Shown here one piece after another: positions 51,480-60,819 of a stretch of 64,000 nt of DNA. Below the pieces are notes generated by a model that was not told where the DNA came from, did no database searches, and was given only the letters and a program-made list of their open reading frames with translations. The position numbers and the translations under genes are program-made. Source of the stretch: Thiohalocapsa sp963698775 (lineage in GTDB: Bacteria; Pseudomonadota; Gammaproteobacteria; Chromatiales; Chromatiaceae); the NCBI GenBank assembly GCA_963698775.1, contig CAVOSE010000027.1, positions 15,787-79,786 on the forward strand, in the 5' to 3' direction. Position 1 is the first letter of the stretch; the number at the start of each line of letters is the position of its first letter.

Positions 51480-52367
51480 CTAAGTTGCTGATAAGGCCCG
51501 ATCGGCCACCCCGTTGGCCGCCCGAATCACCAGTACCGGCTCTTCAGAAGAGTGGATCACCGCATCGGTGATGCTACCGAGCAGCCAGCGGCCGACACCA
51601 TGCCGGCCATGCGTGCACATCGCGGTCAGGCTGTTCGGCGTCTCCAGCGCGAAATCGGTGATCTGCTCTGCGGGTATGCCTCGCAACACCTTGTAGGACA
51701 CAGCCTTGACGCCCTCTGACCGCAGCCGCTCCGCGATCTCCTTGAGATAATTCTCCGCCGCGTCGTGGACGATGGTAGAGACCTCTTTCATGCGCACCGA
51801 TGAGCCGGGGAAGTTCGGGTTGTACGCGCGCACCAAGATCAATTCCATCTCCAGGCAGACGCACAATCTCGTCGCGTACTCGAGGACCTGCTCGGCCAAG
51901 GATGAGCCGTCCAACGGGATGATGATGCGCTCGAATTCCACCGGTCCGCCGCTCGGGCTCGTGGCCCCGATCGGCAACAGCAGTACCGGTGTGCTCGCCG
52001 CCTGCACCACCTTGTGCGCGACACTGCCGAGCAGCCAGCGTTGCATGCCGGAGTAACCGTGACTTGCCATGGCAATCAGCGTGCCGGGGTGATCACCGGC
52101 GTGGTCGACAATGACCTCGGCCGGTCTGCCACGACGGCAGATCGATGTCGGGCGCGCGGCGGCGGGCAGCGAGGCGACTAGCCGTTGCAGGTAGCTACAG
52201 CGCTCCTGCTCCACCTCGGCAATCGCATCCTCGGGCAGATCTTCGGTCTCGACGGCGCAGATCAGCTCAAGCCGAGCCCCGCACACATCGGCGATCTGTT
52301 GCCCGTAGGGCAGCACCTGCTCCGCCAGCGAGGAGCCATCCAGGGGTATCAGGACATGATCGAACAT
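51480..52367 (-). CDS. Tandem universal stress protein (UspA x2)
   Basis: The 295-residue protein has two UspA domains. The first starts FDHVLIPLDGSSLAEQVLPY and the second FERIIIPLDGSSLAEQVLEY. Each has an ATP-binding loop of the G-x2-G-x9-G-S/T type (SHGYSGMQRWLLGSVAHKVV and THGRHGVGRWLLGSITDAVI). AGGAGG lies 6 bases before the ATG at 52367. It lies 100 bases from the SLC13-like permease gene on the same strand. Confidence 0.9.
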   Translation of the reverse strand: MFDHVLIPLDGSSLAEQVLPYGQQIADVCGARLELICAVETEDLPEDAIAEVEQERCSYLQRLVASLPAAARPTSICRRGRPAEVIVDHAGDHPGTLIAMASHGYSGMQRWLLGSVAHKVVQAASTPVLLLPIGATSPSGGPVEFERIIIPLDGSSLAEQVLEYATRLCVCLEMELILVRAYNPNFPGSSVRMKEVSTIVHDAAENYLKEIAERLRSEGVKAVSYKVLRGIPAEQITDFALETPNSLTAMCTHGRHGVGRWLLGSITDAVIHSSEEPVLVIRAANGVADRALSAT

Positions 52368-52467
52368 GGATGCCTCCTCGGCATTGGGTTGCGGATCGCC
52401 GGGGCTGGCGACCCTGGGTATCAGCCTCAAGCATCGGCTCTTGCAGCAACTGTCCGTTTGAGCCGGA

Positions 52468-53883
52468 TCAGGCGTTCGGCAACACCCAGATCAGCATGCC
52501 GAACACGTAGCAGATTAAGCTGGACGTGATCGCAAACATGATGCTCCAGCGCAAGAACTCCTTCAGACTGATCTTTCGCTTCTCCTCACGCTCACAGATA
52601 TTGAGCGCTACATACAGGGCGGGCGCGCCAGCGATGGTCAGATTGCTGCCGAGGGTGCCAGACCAGACCAGCATCCAATACAGCGGCCAGGGATCGATGC
52701 CGGTGGCGCCGATATCGCGAATCATGTACAGGAATGTAAGAATGTACGCATCATGCTCGACGACACCGACGATCGGCACCGTCATCCAGTAGAGCAACGT
52801 CGCACCAACGGCGAGATTCTCGCGGAACAAAGGCTCCAGCCACGCAGCCAGCTGCGTCAAAAGACCGGTGTGCTCAAAGCCGCCCACGAGCGCGAAAAGG
52901 CCGATGTAAAAGAAGACGGCGCGCCAATCCAGCTCCTGCAACACCTCTTCGAACTCTGGCTTCTTCAGTCGATGGCCAAGGATTTCGACATGAGTGATCA
53001 GGCCGATGGCACCGGACAGCGCAATGAAGCCCAGGTATTTCCCCAGCTGCTCGCGAAAGGTCATCGCGAGGATGGTCGCGGTGAACCAGTAAAGCACGAT
53101 GCGGGCGAAGCGTTTGTCGGGAATCTCGGTCGAGAACGGCAGGGCATTCGGGGCGGCATTCGGGCTCGCGTCCGCGACCTGCGCGCCGACCGGTTTCGGG
53201 GTCGGGCCCGCGGCCGCAAACTCGGCGCTTTGATCGCGATCGTCAGAAGCAGGTCGACGGCCGCCGCGGAACCCATAGACGTACATGATCGCCAAGGTCA
53301 GTACGAACGTGACCATCAGGATCGGGAACGAAGAGGGCCGTCCGTCCTGCCAGATGAACTCGCCGAACTCGGCGTGGGCGACACTGTGCAGCAGCTGCGG
53401 CGGCAGGTCGCCGAGCAACAATGCCGTACCCATGAAGTTGGAGCTGAAACCGATCATCAAGATCACCGGCGTCAGCGGTATCTTCAAGTGCCGCGCCAGC
53501 GGTATGGCGACCGGTGCGAGCATCAGGATGACCACCACGTTGTCGACCACCAGCGAAATGATGCCGGCCAACATCGACAGCATCATTACGAGCAGCCCGC
53601 CGTGTCCGCCGGACAGTCGCAGCGCCTGGCCGGCCAGCCACTCAGGAATACCGGTCTTGCCGAGATAGCCGGCGATTATCCAGATGCTCAGCAGGATCGC
53701 GATGACGTTCCAATCGACCGCTTTGAACGCCTCCGACTCTGTCATCGTGCCGGTCCATACCATGGCCAGCACGCCGAGCAGGGCCGCGGCGGAGCTGTCG
53801 ATGGTGCCCTTGATCACCGCGTAAATGGTCGCGACAAAGATCAGGACCGTGGTCCAGATGGTCAGATCGCTCATCTCGTGCAT
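52468..53883 (-). CDS. SLC13/NhaD/ArsB-type anion or Na+/H+ permease
   Basis: The 471-residue protein has about 11 membrane helices in two halves with a hydrophilic linker (residues 215-250). The motif LVVDNVVVILMLAPVAIPLA followed by GFSSNFMGTALLLGDLP is typical of NhaD/ArsB/CitM permeases. The second half has GVVEHDAYILTFLYMI and SGTLGSNLTIAGAPALYVAL. Substrate is unclear (Na+/H+, citrate, or arsenite). A GGAGC site supports 53883; another ATG is at 53874. Confidence 0.8.
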   Translation of the reverse strand: MHEMSDLTIWTTVLIFVATIYAVIKGTIDSSAAALLGVLAMVWTGTMTESEAFKAVDWNVIAILLSIWIIAGYLGKTGIPEWLAGQALRLSGGHGGLLVMMLSMLAGIISLVVDNVVVILMLAPVAIPLARHLKIPLTPVILMIGFSSNFMGTALLLGDLPPQLLHSVAHAEFGEFIWQDGRPSSFPILMVTFVLTLAIMYVYGFRGGRRPASDDRDQSAEFAAAGPTPKPVGAQVADASPNAAPNALPFSTEIPDKRFARIVLYWFTATILAMTFREQLGKYLGFIALSGAIGLITHVEILGHRLKKPEFEEVLQELDWRAVFFYIGLFALVGGFEHTGLLTQLAAWLEPLFRENLAVGATLLYWMTVPIVGVVEHDAYILTFLYMIRDIGATGIDPWPLYWMLVWSGTLGSNLTIAGAPALYVALNICEREEKRKISLKEFLRWSIMFAITSSLICYVFGMLIWVLPNA

Positions 53884-53943
53884 CGTGGCTGCTCCGGTAA
53901 GCGACTGCGGCATACGACGTTGTCTCGCAGCCGGGACATGGGT

Positions 53944-54522
53944 TTACGCGGCGATCTCAGCGGATGTAGGGCTACCCGCGAGAGCCTCGGCGCTGTAGAA
54001 CTGAACGGCGGCGGTACCGATCAGCTTGGTCGTGGTCGCCATGGAGAGAGCGCCGGCAGGCACGCTGTAGATCGGATTGATCTGAAAGGCATCCATCAAC
54101 GATGGGGCCGCGGCGCCGAGCCCGGTCGCAGCGACCACGGCCATCATCTCTGACACCCGCGCCACATCGTCGATATCCTCGCCGTAGATGCAGGCGATCT
54201 CCAGGATCAGATAGAGGTGCATGCGCGTCAGCATGGAGCCGGCGCCAACCAGACCGGCGAGTTTCAAGGCTTGACCGACGGCCGGGAACAACCCTGGCAG
54301 TTGCAGCAGACTTCCGCCCATGATCGCCAAGCCGAGCTTGGCGTTGGTCACCCGCCGAGCGCGGGCGGCGAGATCGTCGTCCGGATAGCGCAGCTCCAAG
54401 TCACGGACGGTGCGTCGCACCTCGTTCTTGCGCAGGCGTAAGAAGAAGTAAAAGAATTCCTCGACACCGAGGTACTGGCGGCGCCCAAGCGAATGGTTGC
54501 CAGTCGAAGCGGTATTTGTCAT
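53944..54522 (-). CDS. Putative membrane-associated protein, divergent from EcsC gene
   Basis: The 192-residue protein starts MTNTASTGNHSLGRRQYLGV. It has a basic N-terminal region (RLRKNEVRRTVRDLELRYPD), then glycine-rich hydrophobic segments (LAIMGGSLLQLPGLFPAVG, LVGAGSMLTRMHLYLILEIA). I do not recognise a family. EcsC proteins also have glycine-rich hydrophobic helices, and this gene is divergent from an EcsC gene with a shared 340-base upstream region, so a common function is likely. Confidence 0.55.
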   Translation of the reverse strand: MTNTASTGNHSLGRRQYLGVEEFFYFFLRLRKNEVRRTVRDLELRYPDDDLAARARRVTNAKLGLAIMGGSLLQLPGLFPAVGQALKLAGLVGAGSMLTRMHLYLILEIACIYGEDIDDVARVSEMMAVVAATGLGAAAPSLMDAFQINPIYSVPAGALSMATTTKLIGTAAVQFYSAEALAGSPTSAEIAA

Positions 54523-54859
54523 GGTCTCGCGGTCAAGCCTCTGCAGCTGGTAAGGCATTTCGGCAAGTCAGGCTTCAGTCCATTGCTCCCGCATCCGCAT
54601 TGCGGTCGAGCCGGCGTCTTCGCAGTGCAGACTGCGCGCGCGCAACGAACTTGCTTTTTGTAGAGTTCAGAATAGCCTATAGGAAAGCCATCCGAAACCG
54701 TCTCGGTATTTTTTTTGTGGCGGCGAGTGCGCGAGCAGGATTGGTCCGCTCGGCGACAACGCGCTCGCCGCAGCGCCTTAACGAACGGCTGAGTCCGCGG
54801 CACCTGCTGTTCCAACACCATTCGGCCTTTGCAGCCGGCATCATCAAGGCGAGGCAAAC
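54523..54859. other. Divergent promoter region
   Basis: Between two divergent genes. It contains an AT-rich segment (54652-54720, TTTTTGTAGAGTTCAGAATA and GGTATTTTTTTTGTGG) likely to hold promoters for both. No operator was identified. Confidence 0.4.
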
Positions 54860-55717
54860 ATGACGGACCTGATCACCTACGGACTACCCGATTCCGTCGC
54901 TCGACAGCTCGAATGGTCGTATCGCCGGCTTGAACATCCGTCGCTGGCGGCACGCCTAAGCGACGTGCTCGCATCCCCGTTCGAGGAGGCGATGAAGCTG
55001 TTGCCGCGCGATTGGAAAAAATGGTTGGATCGCAGCGCCGAGGTCAGCATGCGCCGCACGCTGAGCGTGGCAATCAACTCGATGGCCGAACCCTATCGGC
55101 CCGACCTGGCGCCACCGTCCCGCGACTGGGCACACAAGGCCGTGGTAGCTGGCGCCGGGGCTGTCGGGGGGTTCTTCGGGCCGTTGAGCACCCTCGCCGA
55201 ACTGCCATTAGCGACCGGGTTGATGATGCGCTCCATCGCCGCGATCGCACGCAGCGAGGGGGAAGATCCCCATCACAGCTGCGAGACGCGTCTAGCCTGT
55301 GTGCAGGTGTTCGCCCTCGGTGGACGCACGCGGGACGACGAAGACGCCGAGATCGGCTACTACGGCATGCGCCTGACGCTGGGCCTTCATTTCGAGAACG
55401 TCGCAGAGTTCGTCGGTACGGCCGAGGGACCACACGTCCCTGCCGTCATTCAGATGGTCCGTGCCGTTGCGGCTCGGTTCGGCGTGGTGGTCTCGGACAA
55501 GGTCGCCGCGCAGATGGTGCCGATCGCCGGCGCACTCAGCGGCGCAACACTGAACCTGATGTTCATGCAGCATTACCAGGACGTGGCGCGCGGACACTTC
55601 ATTGTTCGCCGACTGGAGCGCGAGTACGGCGTCGATCGCATCCGCGAGGCCTATCACACGCTGCGCGCCGAAGAAGCGGCCGGAGCCCGCGAATTCAGTC
55701 CGGTGGAAGGCTGGTAG
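54860..55717 (+). CDS. EcsC family protein
   Basis: The 285-residue protein has the EcsC layout: an N-terminal helical region, then the glycine-rich VVAGAGAVGGFFGPLSTLAE LPL stretch, ATGLMMRSIAAIARSEGED, CVQVFALGGRT and a C-terminal SGATLNLMFMQHYQDVARGHF (residues about 233-253). EcsC is the third gene of the Bacillus ecsABC locus, where EcsAB are an ABC exporter linked to site-2-protease regulation; its own activity is unknown. GAGG lies 6 bases before the ATG. Confidence 0.82.
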   Translation: MTDLITYGLPDSVARQLEWSYRRLEHPSLAARLSDVLASPFEEAMKLLPRDWKKWLDRSAEVSMRRTLSVAINSMAEPYRPDLAPPSRDWAHKAVVAGAGAVGGFFGPLSTLAELPLATGLMMRSIAAIARSEGEDPHHSCETRLACVQVFALGGRTRDDEDAEIGYYGMRLTLGLHFENVAEFVGTAEGPHVPAVIQMVRAVAARFGVVVSDKVAAQMVPIAGALSGATLNLMFMQHYQDVARGHFIVRRLEREYGVDRIREAYHTLRAEEAAGAREFSPVEGW

Positions 55718-55827
55718 CCGGAGCAACTTTGGAGGCCGGATGACAGTCCAGCGCCCGACGTCGCCCGCTCGTGAAAAAGCCCCGGCGCCCGTGGAGAACC
55801 GAAAGCCGCTGGAACTGCGTCGCCAGT

Positions 55828-56181
55828 TCAGTCTAAACCGCGCGCGCCCTTGACCTTGGCCTTTTTGAGCGTCGCGTCTTTGAGGTTGGCGCGGCGCAGA
55901 TCGCTGTCGCTGAGGTCCGCCCCGCGCAGGTCGCAGCCGCGCAGATCGGCTTGGCGCAAGCGGGCACCGGCAAGGTCGGCGCCCTTGAGGTCAGATTTGC
56001 GCAGGTTGGCGCCATTCAGGTGCGCCTTGCGAAAATCGACCTCCCGCAGTTTTAGGCCGCTGAGGTTTTGGTCGTCGAGGTCGACATTGCTCTTGCCGTC
56101 CTTGCGGCGCTCTTTCACCCACTTGTTGAAGCCACTAACGTCACCCTTTTTCAGTAGCTCGAGAGCCTTCTTGTGCGGCAT
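55828..56181 (-). CDS. Pentapeptide repeat protein
   Basis: The 117-residue protein has an N-terminal helical part (MPHKKALELLKKGDVSGFNK) and then about 14 pentapeptide units of A(D/N)Lxx type (ANLRKSDLKGADLAGARLRQ and onwards), forming a right-handed quadrilateral beta helix. GGAG lies 8 bases before the ATG at 56181. Function unknown. Confidence 0.85.
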   Translation of the reverse strand: MPHKKALELLKKGDVSGFNKWVKERRKDGKSNVDLDDQNLSGLKLREVDFRKAHLNGANLRKSDLKGADLAGARLRQADLRGCDLRGADLSDSDLRRANLKDATLKKAKVKGARGLD

Positions 56182-56301
56182 GGCCAAATCTCCGTCTTGC
56201 AGGAATGACAACCCTAAGACTATCAGATTCGCCTAGGAACGACGGCGAAGATGCGCTCGGCGACCCGAGCGCATCGCTGGAACAGCCGTCGAAGGCAGGC
56301 T

Positions 56302-57294
56302 ATGCTCAGTCTGCCGAATCGCCAAACCCGTCTTTCAGCCATGCATGCAGCCATCGTCTTAGTCCCCATCCTGACCGCAGCCTTTGGTCCACGGCTGTGG
56401 GCCAATCGTCTGCTGCGGCGCCATGACGAGTTCGACGAACGCCTGCCTCCCGCCCACCTGCTGGCACGCCAACTGTTGGACCGGCACGGACTCGGGCAGG
56501 TGCGGGTCGAGCTGACAGACATGGGTGACCACTACGATCCGCGCGCCAAGGCCGTACGGCTGAATCGCACCCGTTTCGAGCGTCGCAGCCTGACCGCGGC
56601 GACCACGGCCGCGCATGAGGTCGGTCATGCCCTTCAGGACGCCTCCGGTTATTGGCCCTTCCGACTACACCTGGGGTTGGCACGGGCCTCGCGGGTCACC
56701 GGGGATGTCGGCACGGTGTTGCTGATCGGTATCCCGGTGGCAGCGATGATTGCGAAGGGGCCGATCCCGGTGATTATCGTCGGCGCCGCCGCCGCGGGCA
56801 TGCTTGGTACGAGTTTAGCGGCACGGTTGGCGGCCCTACCGGCAGAGCTGGATGCCAGCTTTCGCCGCGCACTGCCAGCGCTGCATGGCCGTGTCGACGA
56901 CGGCGGACTCCGGGACGCTCGCCGCATCCTGCTTGCCTGCTCGCTCACCTATATCTCGTCGTCGCTCAATCCACTGATGGTGGTTTGGCCGTGGATCGGT
57001 GGCCCGCTGCGCCGGCCGTTGCCAGGGCTCCGTGCCGACCGGCAAACCGGGGCATTGCGCGGAAGTGAGACACGCAAGGACAGCGTCATCGTTGAGGCAA
57101 CGCCAGAAGCGAAGACTTTGTCGACGCGGACAGCCAGCCGTCAGACCACGGCCATGACGAACCAACCAGTACGGATCAAGGTACCGGCTCGAAGACCGCG
57201 ACTCAGGCGGCAGCAGACCACGGAGCGACCGTTGCTGAAGGCGGTCGTTCGGCCCTGGGTCCGGGCCTGGTTGCGCATCACCCGAGATTATTGA
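56302..57294 (+). CDS. YugP-like neutral zinc metallopeptidase (divergent)
   Basis: The protein has an early membrane helix (HAAIVLVPILTAAFG), then RQLLDRHGLGQVRVELTD, and the zinc-binding TAAHEVGHALQDAS (HExxH). Membrane segments follow (VLLIGIPVAAMIA, IPVIIVGAAAAGML). This is the YugP/Zn_peptidase_2 order. The C-terminal 100 residues are basic and lack the usual family ending. Starts at 56302 (with AAGGCAGG before it) and 56341 are both plausible. It could degrade membrane proteins. Confidence 0.75.
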   Translation: MLSLPNRQTRLSAMHAAIVLVPILTAAFGPRLWANRLLRRHDEFDERLPPAHLLARQLLDRHGLGQVRVELTDMGDHYDPRAKAVRLNRTRFERRSLTAATTAAHEVGHALQDASGYWPFRLHLGLARASRVTGDVGTVLLIGIPVAAMIAKGPIPVIIVGAAAAGMLGTSLAARLAALPAELDASFRRALPALHGRVDDGGLRDARRILLACSLTYISSSLNPLMVVWPWIGGPLRRPLPGLRADRQTGALRGSETRKDSVIVEATPEAKTLSTRTASRQTTAMTNQPVRIKVPARRPRLRRQQTTERPLLKAVVRPWVRAWLRITRDY

Positions 57295-57544
57295 CCGTGG
57301 GATTGCCGTCTGTGGCATTCGCGCTTTGGTCGCATTTCATTCGCGAACGGATCTTCTGGCGAGAGACGTAACCCACGCTTTTCGCGCAACTTTTCGATGG
57401 TCATAAAACTGACATCAAATCGTCTTCGTTTCGTTACAGACAGGACATCAAATCGTTATCTAAACTGACGCGAAACTGACGTAGCGCGGCTGGTCGGCCG
57501 CTGTAGTACGCGTTGCCCAGCTAAGCCAACCGCGAGCGCGCGCA
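57295..57544. other. Region upstream of the calcium-ATPase cluster
   Basis: A 250-base gap with two CATCAAATCGT-type repeats at about 57412 and 57447 (direct repeats GACATCAAATCGT, 35 bases apart) and AAACTGAC-like sequences at 57405, 57462 and 57472. These may be binding sites for a regulator of the following genes. Confidence 0.4.
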
Positions 57545-60500
57545 ATGCACCAGGTATCCAAGCCCAATCTCCCGCCGTCTAACAGTCGGGTCATTCCAAT
57601 CCACGATCGGTGCCGGGGCCGCGTCCGCCTGGAGGTGCGCGGACTGTATCGGTCGCCAGCACTGAAGCGGCGCGTCGAAGCCGTGCTGACGGCAATCGCC
57701 GCCGTGCGCACGATCGAGGTCAATCTCATTACCGGTCGGGTGCTGGTGCGCTTTGGCGACGGCATCACGGCGGGGCAACTGGTTGCCGCCATCGATGCCG
57801 GGCTGGGGCCAGTAGCAACCAGCCACGCGACCGCGAGGGCCGCCATTCGGGGTCGTCGCCAGCTACGCTACGCCGTCTCTCACGCACTGGGAGGCTTCGC
57901 TGCCACGCTGCGGAGCGCAGGTGCCCACTATGCACGCCTGCCGAGCCTGGCGGCGTTGTCCGGCACCGCACCGCCGGCCAGGCCACGCGATCGCGAGACG
58001 CAGGAAATCCGAACCTGGTTCGCGCTCGATCTCACCCAAGTGATCTCCGCGCTCAGCGGCGACGCGGAAACCGGCTTGTCTGGCGACGAGGTCATGGAAC
58101 GACTCCGGCGCTTTGGCGAGAACAGCCTGATCGCGGCCGCCAAACGATCGGACATCTCCATCTTCATCGGCCAGTTCAACAGCCTCCCGGTGGCGCTTCT
58201 CGGCGTCTCCGCTGGCGTCGCGGTGATGACCGGCGGGCTGCTCGACGCGGCGGTGATCCTCGGCGTCGTGCTCATCAACAGCATCATCGGCTTCATCACC
58301 GAGCGCCAGGCCGAGCGCACCATCACTGCCCTGACGCAGACAGGGGCTCGTGAGGTCAAGGCCATGCGCGGCGGAGAGGCGATCTCCGTGCCGGTTGAAC
58401 AGATCGTTCCCGGCGATGTGTTGCTGTTGACGCCCGGCACCTACGTGGCCGCTGACGTGCGGCTGCTGCGCGCGCATCGCCTGAGTGTCGACGAATCGGC
58501 GCTCACCGGCGAGAGCATGCCGGTCTCCAAGGATCAGGAGTTCATCGGAAAGGACGACACGCCGCTCGGCGACCGTCGCAACATGGCGTACATGGGCACC
58601 AATGTTACCGGCGGGAATGGCCGCGGCTTGGTGGTTGCCACCGCCGCCGCGACCGAACTCGGTCAAATTCAAACTATGGTCGGCGAGGCAGAGGCGCCCG
58701 AGACGCCGATGCAAAAACAGCTCGGACGGATGGGCACGCAGCTTGCCCTGCTCAGCGGCGGGGTCTGCGTCGGCGTGTTCGGTATCGGTGTGCTGCGCGG
58801 TTATGCCTGGCTGGAGATGCTGAAGGCATCGGTATCGCTGGCCGTCGCCGCGGTGCCGGAGGGTCTGCCGGCGGTGGCAACGACGACGCTGGCGATGGGC
58901 ATCGGCGAAATGCGCAAGCGCAACGTCGCCGTGCGGCACCTGGACGCCGTCGAAACCCTGGGCTCGGTCCAGGTCTTCTGCATGGACAAGACCGGCACCC
59001 TGACGATGAACCGCATGGCCGTGGTCGCCCTTTACGCTGGCGGCCAGGCATTGACGGTCCGCGACCACCGGCTGCTGGACGACGACGGCCATTCCGTCGA
59101 CCCACTGGGCCGGGATGAGCTAACCAAGCTGATGCAGGTGGTGGCGCTGTGTAGCGAGACCGAGATCCGCGGTGTGCCCGGCAAGTTCGAGTACGAGGGC
59201 TCCGCAACCGAGAATGCGCTGGTCGAGCTAGGGGCCGAGGCCGGCATCGACGTCAATGCGATGCGCACCGAATTCACTAAGCTCAAGACGCGCTATCGGG
59301 CCGAGGGTCGGCCGTTCATGAGCACGCTACACCGCTTCCGCGACGGTAAGCACCTGCTCGCGGTGAAAGGCAGCCCGGCGGAGGTGCTGGCGCTTTGTAC
59401 CAGCATGCTGCGCGGCGGCAAAAAGGTGCGCCTGTCGCAAAAGATGCGTGGCGAAATCATGGCCGAAAACGAGCGCATGGCGGGCAGTGCGCTGCGCGTG
59501 CTCGGTGCCGCCTACCGCGAGTTGGACGAAGACCGGATGCCGGACAAGACCGGCGAGCTGGTGTGGCTGGGCATCGCCGGCATGGCTGACCCAATGCGCA
59601 GCGGCATGGACCGGCTGATTGCCCAATATCATGCCGCCGGCATCGAGACGGTGATGATCACCGGCGATCAGAGTGCGACCGCCTATGCCATCGGCAAGCA
59701 GCTTGGGCTGTCCGGCGACAAGCCGCTGCAGGTGCTCGAATCCGGCAAGCTCGACGAGATGGACCCGGAACTGTTGGCCGGTCTGGTGCGCAATACCCAC
59801 GTCTTCGCGCGGGTCAGCCCGGCGCACAAGTTGAAGATCGTCCGCGCCCTGCAGGAGGCGGGGTTGGTGGTGGCAATGACCGGCGACGGCATCAACGACG
59901 GGCCGGCACTGAAGGCCGCCGACATCGGGGTGGCGATGGGCAAGACCGGTACCAACGTCGCCCGCGAGGTGTCGGATGTCGTGTTGGAGGACGACAACCT
60001 GCACACCATGACCATCGCCGTCGGCCAGGGTCGGACCATCTACAATAATATCCAAAAGATGATCCACTTTATGGTCTCGACCAACCTGACCGAGATCGAG
60101 GTCATGCTGGCCGGTGTCATAGTCGGCTGGGGCGAGGTCATGAACCCGATGCAGCTGCTGTGGATCAATCTGGTCACCGACATCTTCCCCGGCCTGGCCC
60201 TGGCCATGGAACCAGCCGAGCCGGATATAATGACGCGTCGCCCGCGCGACCCGGAAGAGGCGATTATCGGCCGCAAGGATCTGGGCCGGATGTTCTTCGA
60301 GTCCGGCACCATCGGACTGGGCACCATGGGCGCATTCATCTACGGGATGCGCCGCTATGGTCTCGGGCCAGCGGCCAGCGCAATGGCCTTCAACACCCTG
60401 ACGCTGAACGAGTTGGCCCATGCCCTGAGTTCGCGCAGCAAGTACCGAAACGTCTTTGGCGGCGAGAAGCTCGAACCGAACAAGCACCTGACCCGAGCCA

Positions 60501-60751
60501 TCCTGGGAATGGCCGCGTTGCAGGCCGTGATCACCGTCGTCCCCGGCGCGCGCAAACTATTGGGCACCGTGCCGCTCGGCTGGATGGACCTGGCGGCGAT
60601 CGGCGCCGGTGTGCTGTTGCCGTTGATCCTCAACGAGGCGACCAAGCCAAGCTTCCCCGGCACACGGCCAGAGGATGCGCGCGCCGAGGGGGCACGCGTA
60701 GAGAAAGACATCACAGCCGAGGCTGAGCGCCTTAAAGAGGTCACGGCCTAA
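57545..60751 (+). CDS. Ca2+-type P-ATPase with N-terminal HMA2/CoBaHMA-like domain
   Basis: The 1068-residue protein has an N-terminal HMA-like domain without metal-binding CxxC (residues 15-90: IPIHDRCRGRVRLEVRGLYR, then VNLITGRVLVRF). It is followed by a P2A-type ATPase with TGES (321-324), PEGLP (438-442), the phosphorylation site DKTGTLT with D481, and TGDGIND. The Ca2+-site residues known from SERCA are kept: Glu in PEGLP, Asn and Glu in STNLTEIEVM, and Asn, Thr and Asp in LLWINLVTD. It most likely exports Ca2+ from the cytoplasm or into a compartment. Confidence 0.88.
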   Translation: MHQVSKPNLPPSNSRVIPIHDRCRGRVRLEVRGLYRSPALKRRVEAVLTAIAAVRTIEVNLITGRVLVRFGDGITAGQLVAAIDAGLGPVATSHATARAAIRGRRQLRYAVSHALGGFAATLRSAGAHYARLPSLAALSGTAPPARPRDRETQEIRTWFALDLTQVISALSGDAETGLSGDEVMERLRRFGENSLIAAAKRSDISIFIGQFNSLPVALLGVSAGVAVMTGGLLDAAVILGVVLINSIIGFITERQAERTITALTQTGAREVKAMRGGEAISVPVEQIVPGDVLLLTPGTYVAADVRLLRAHRLSVDESALTGESMPVSKDQEFIGKDDTPLGDRRNMAYMGTNVTGGNGRGLVVATAAATELGQIQTMVGEAEAPETPMQKQLGRMGTQLALLSGGVCVGVFGIGVLRGYAWLEMLKASVSLAVAAVPEGLPAVATTTLAMGIGEMRKRNVAVRHLDAVETLGSVQVFCMDKTGTLTMNRMAVVALYAGGQALTVRDHRLLDDDGHSVDPLGRDELTKLMQVVALCSETEIRGVPGKFEYEGSATENALVELGAEAGIDVNAMRTEFTKLKTRYRAEGRPFMSTLHRFRDGKHLLAVKGSPAEVLALCTSMLRGGKKVRLSQKMRGEIMAENERMAGSALRVLGAAYRELDEDRMPDKTGELVWLGIAGMADPMRSGMDRLIAQYHAAGIETVMITGDQSATAYAIGKQLGLSGDKPLQVLESGKLDEMDPELLAGLVRNTHVFARVSPAHKLKIVRALQEAGLVVAMTGDGINDGPALKAADIGVAMGKTGTNVAREVSDVVLEDDNLHTMTIAVGQGRTIYNNIQKMIHFMVSTNLTEIEVMLAGVIVGWGEVMNPMQLLWINLVTDIFPGLALAMEPAEPDIMTRRPRDPEEAIIGRKDLGRMFFESGTIGLGTMGAFIYGMRRYGLGPAASAMAFNTLTLNELAHALSSRSKYRNVFGGEKLEPNKHLTRAILGMAALQAVITVVPGARKLLGTVPLGWMDLAAIGAGVLLPLILNEATKPSFPGTRPEDARAEGARVEKDITAEAERLKEVTA

Positions 60752-60819
60752 CTGCAAGCTTGCAGAGGACAACGACATTCAGAGACGGTCAACGTCTCCA
60801 TCAGCGGAGTGCGACAGGC

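Noticed and set aside
52753..54153. A 466-codon open frame antisense to the SLC13-like permease gene
   Set aside because: It is rich in Arg, Gln, Asp and His and lacks any domain, while the minus strand encodes a complete permease with membrane helices.
57863..59092. A 409-codon frame antisense to the P-type ATPase
   Set aside because: The plus-strand ATPase motifs are complete; the antisense frame is an artefact of GC-rich third positions.
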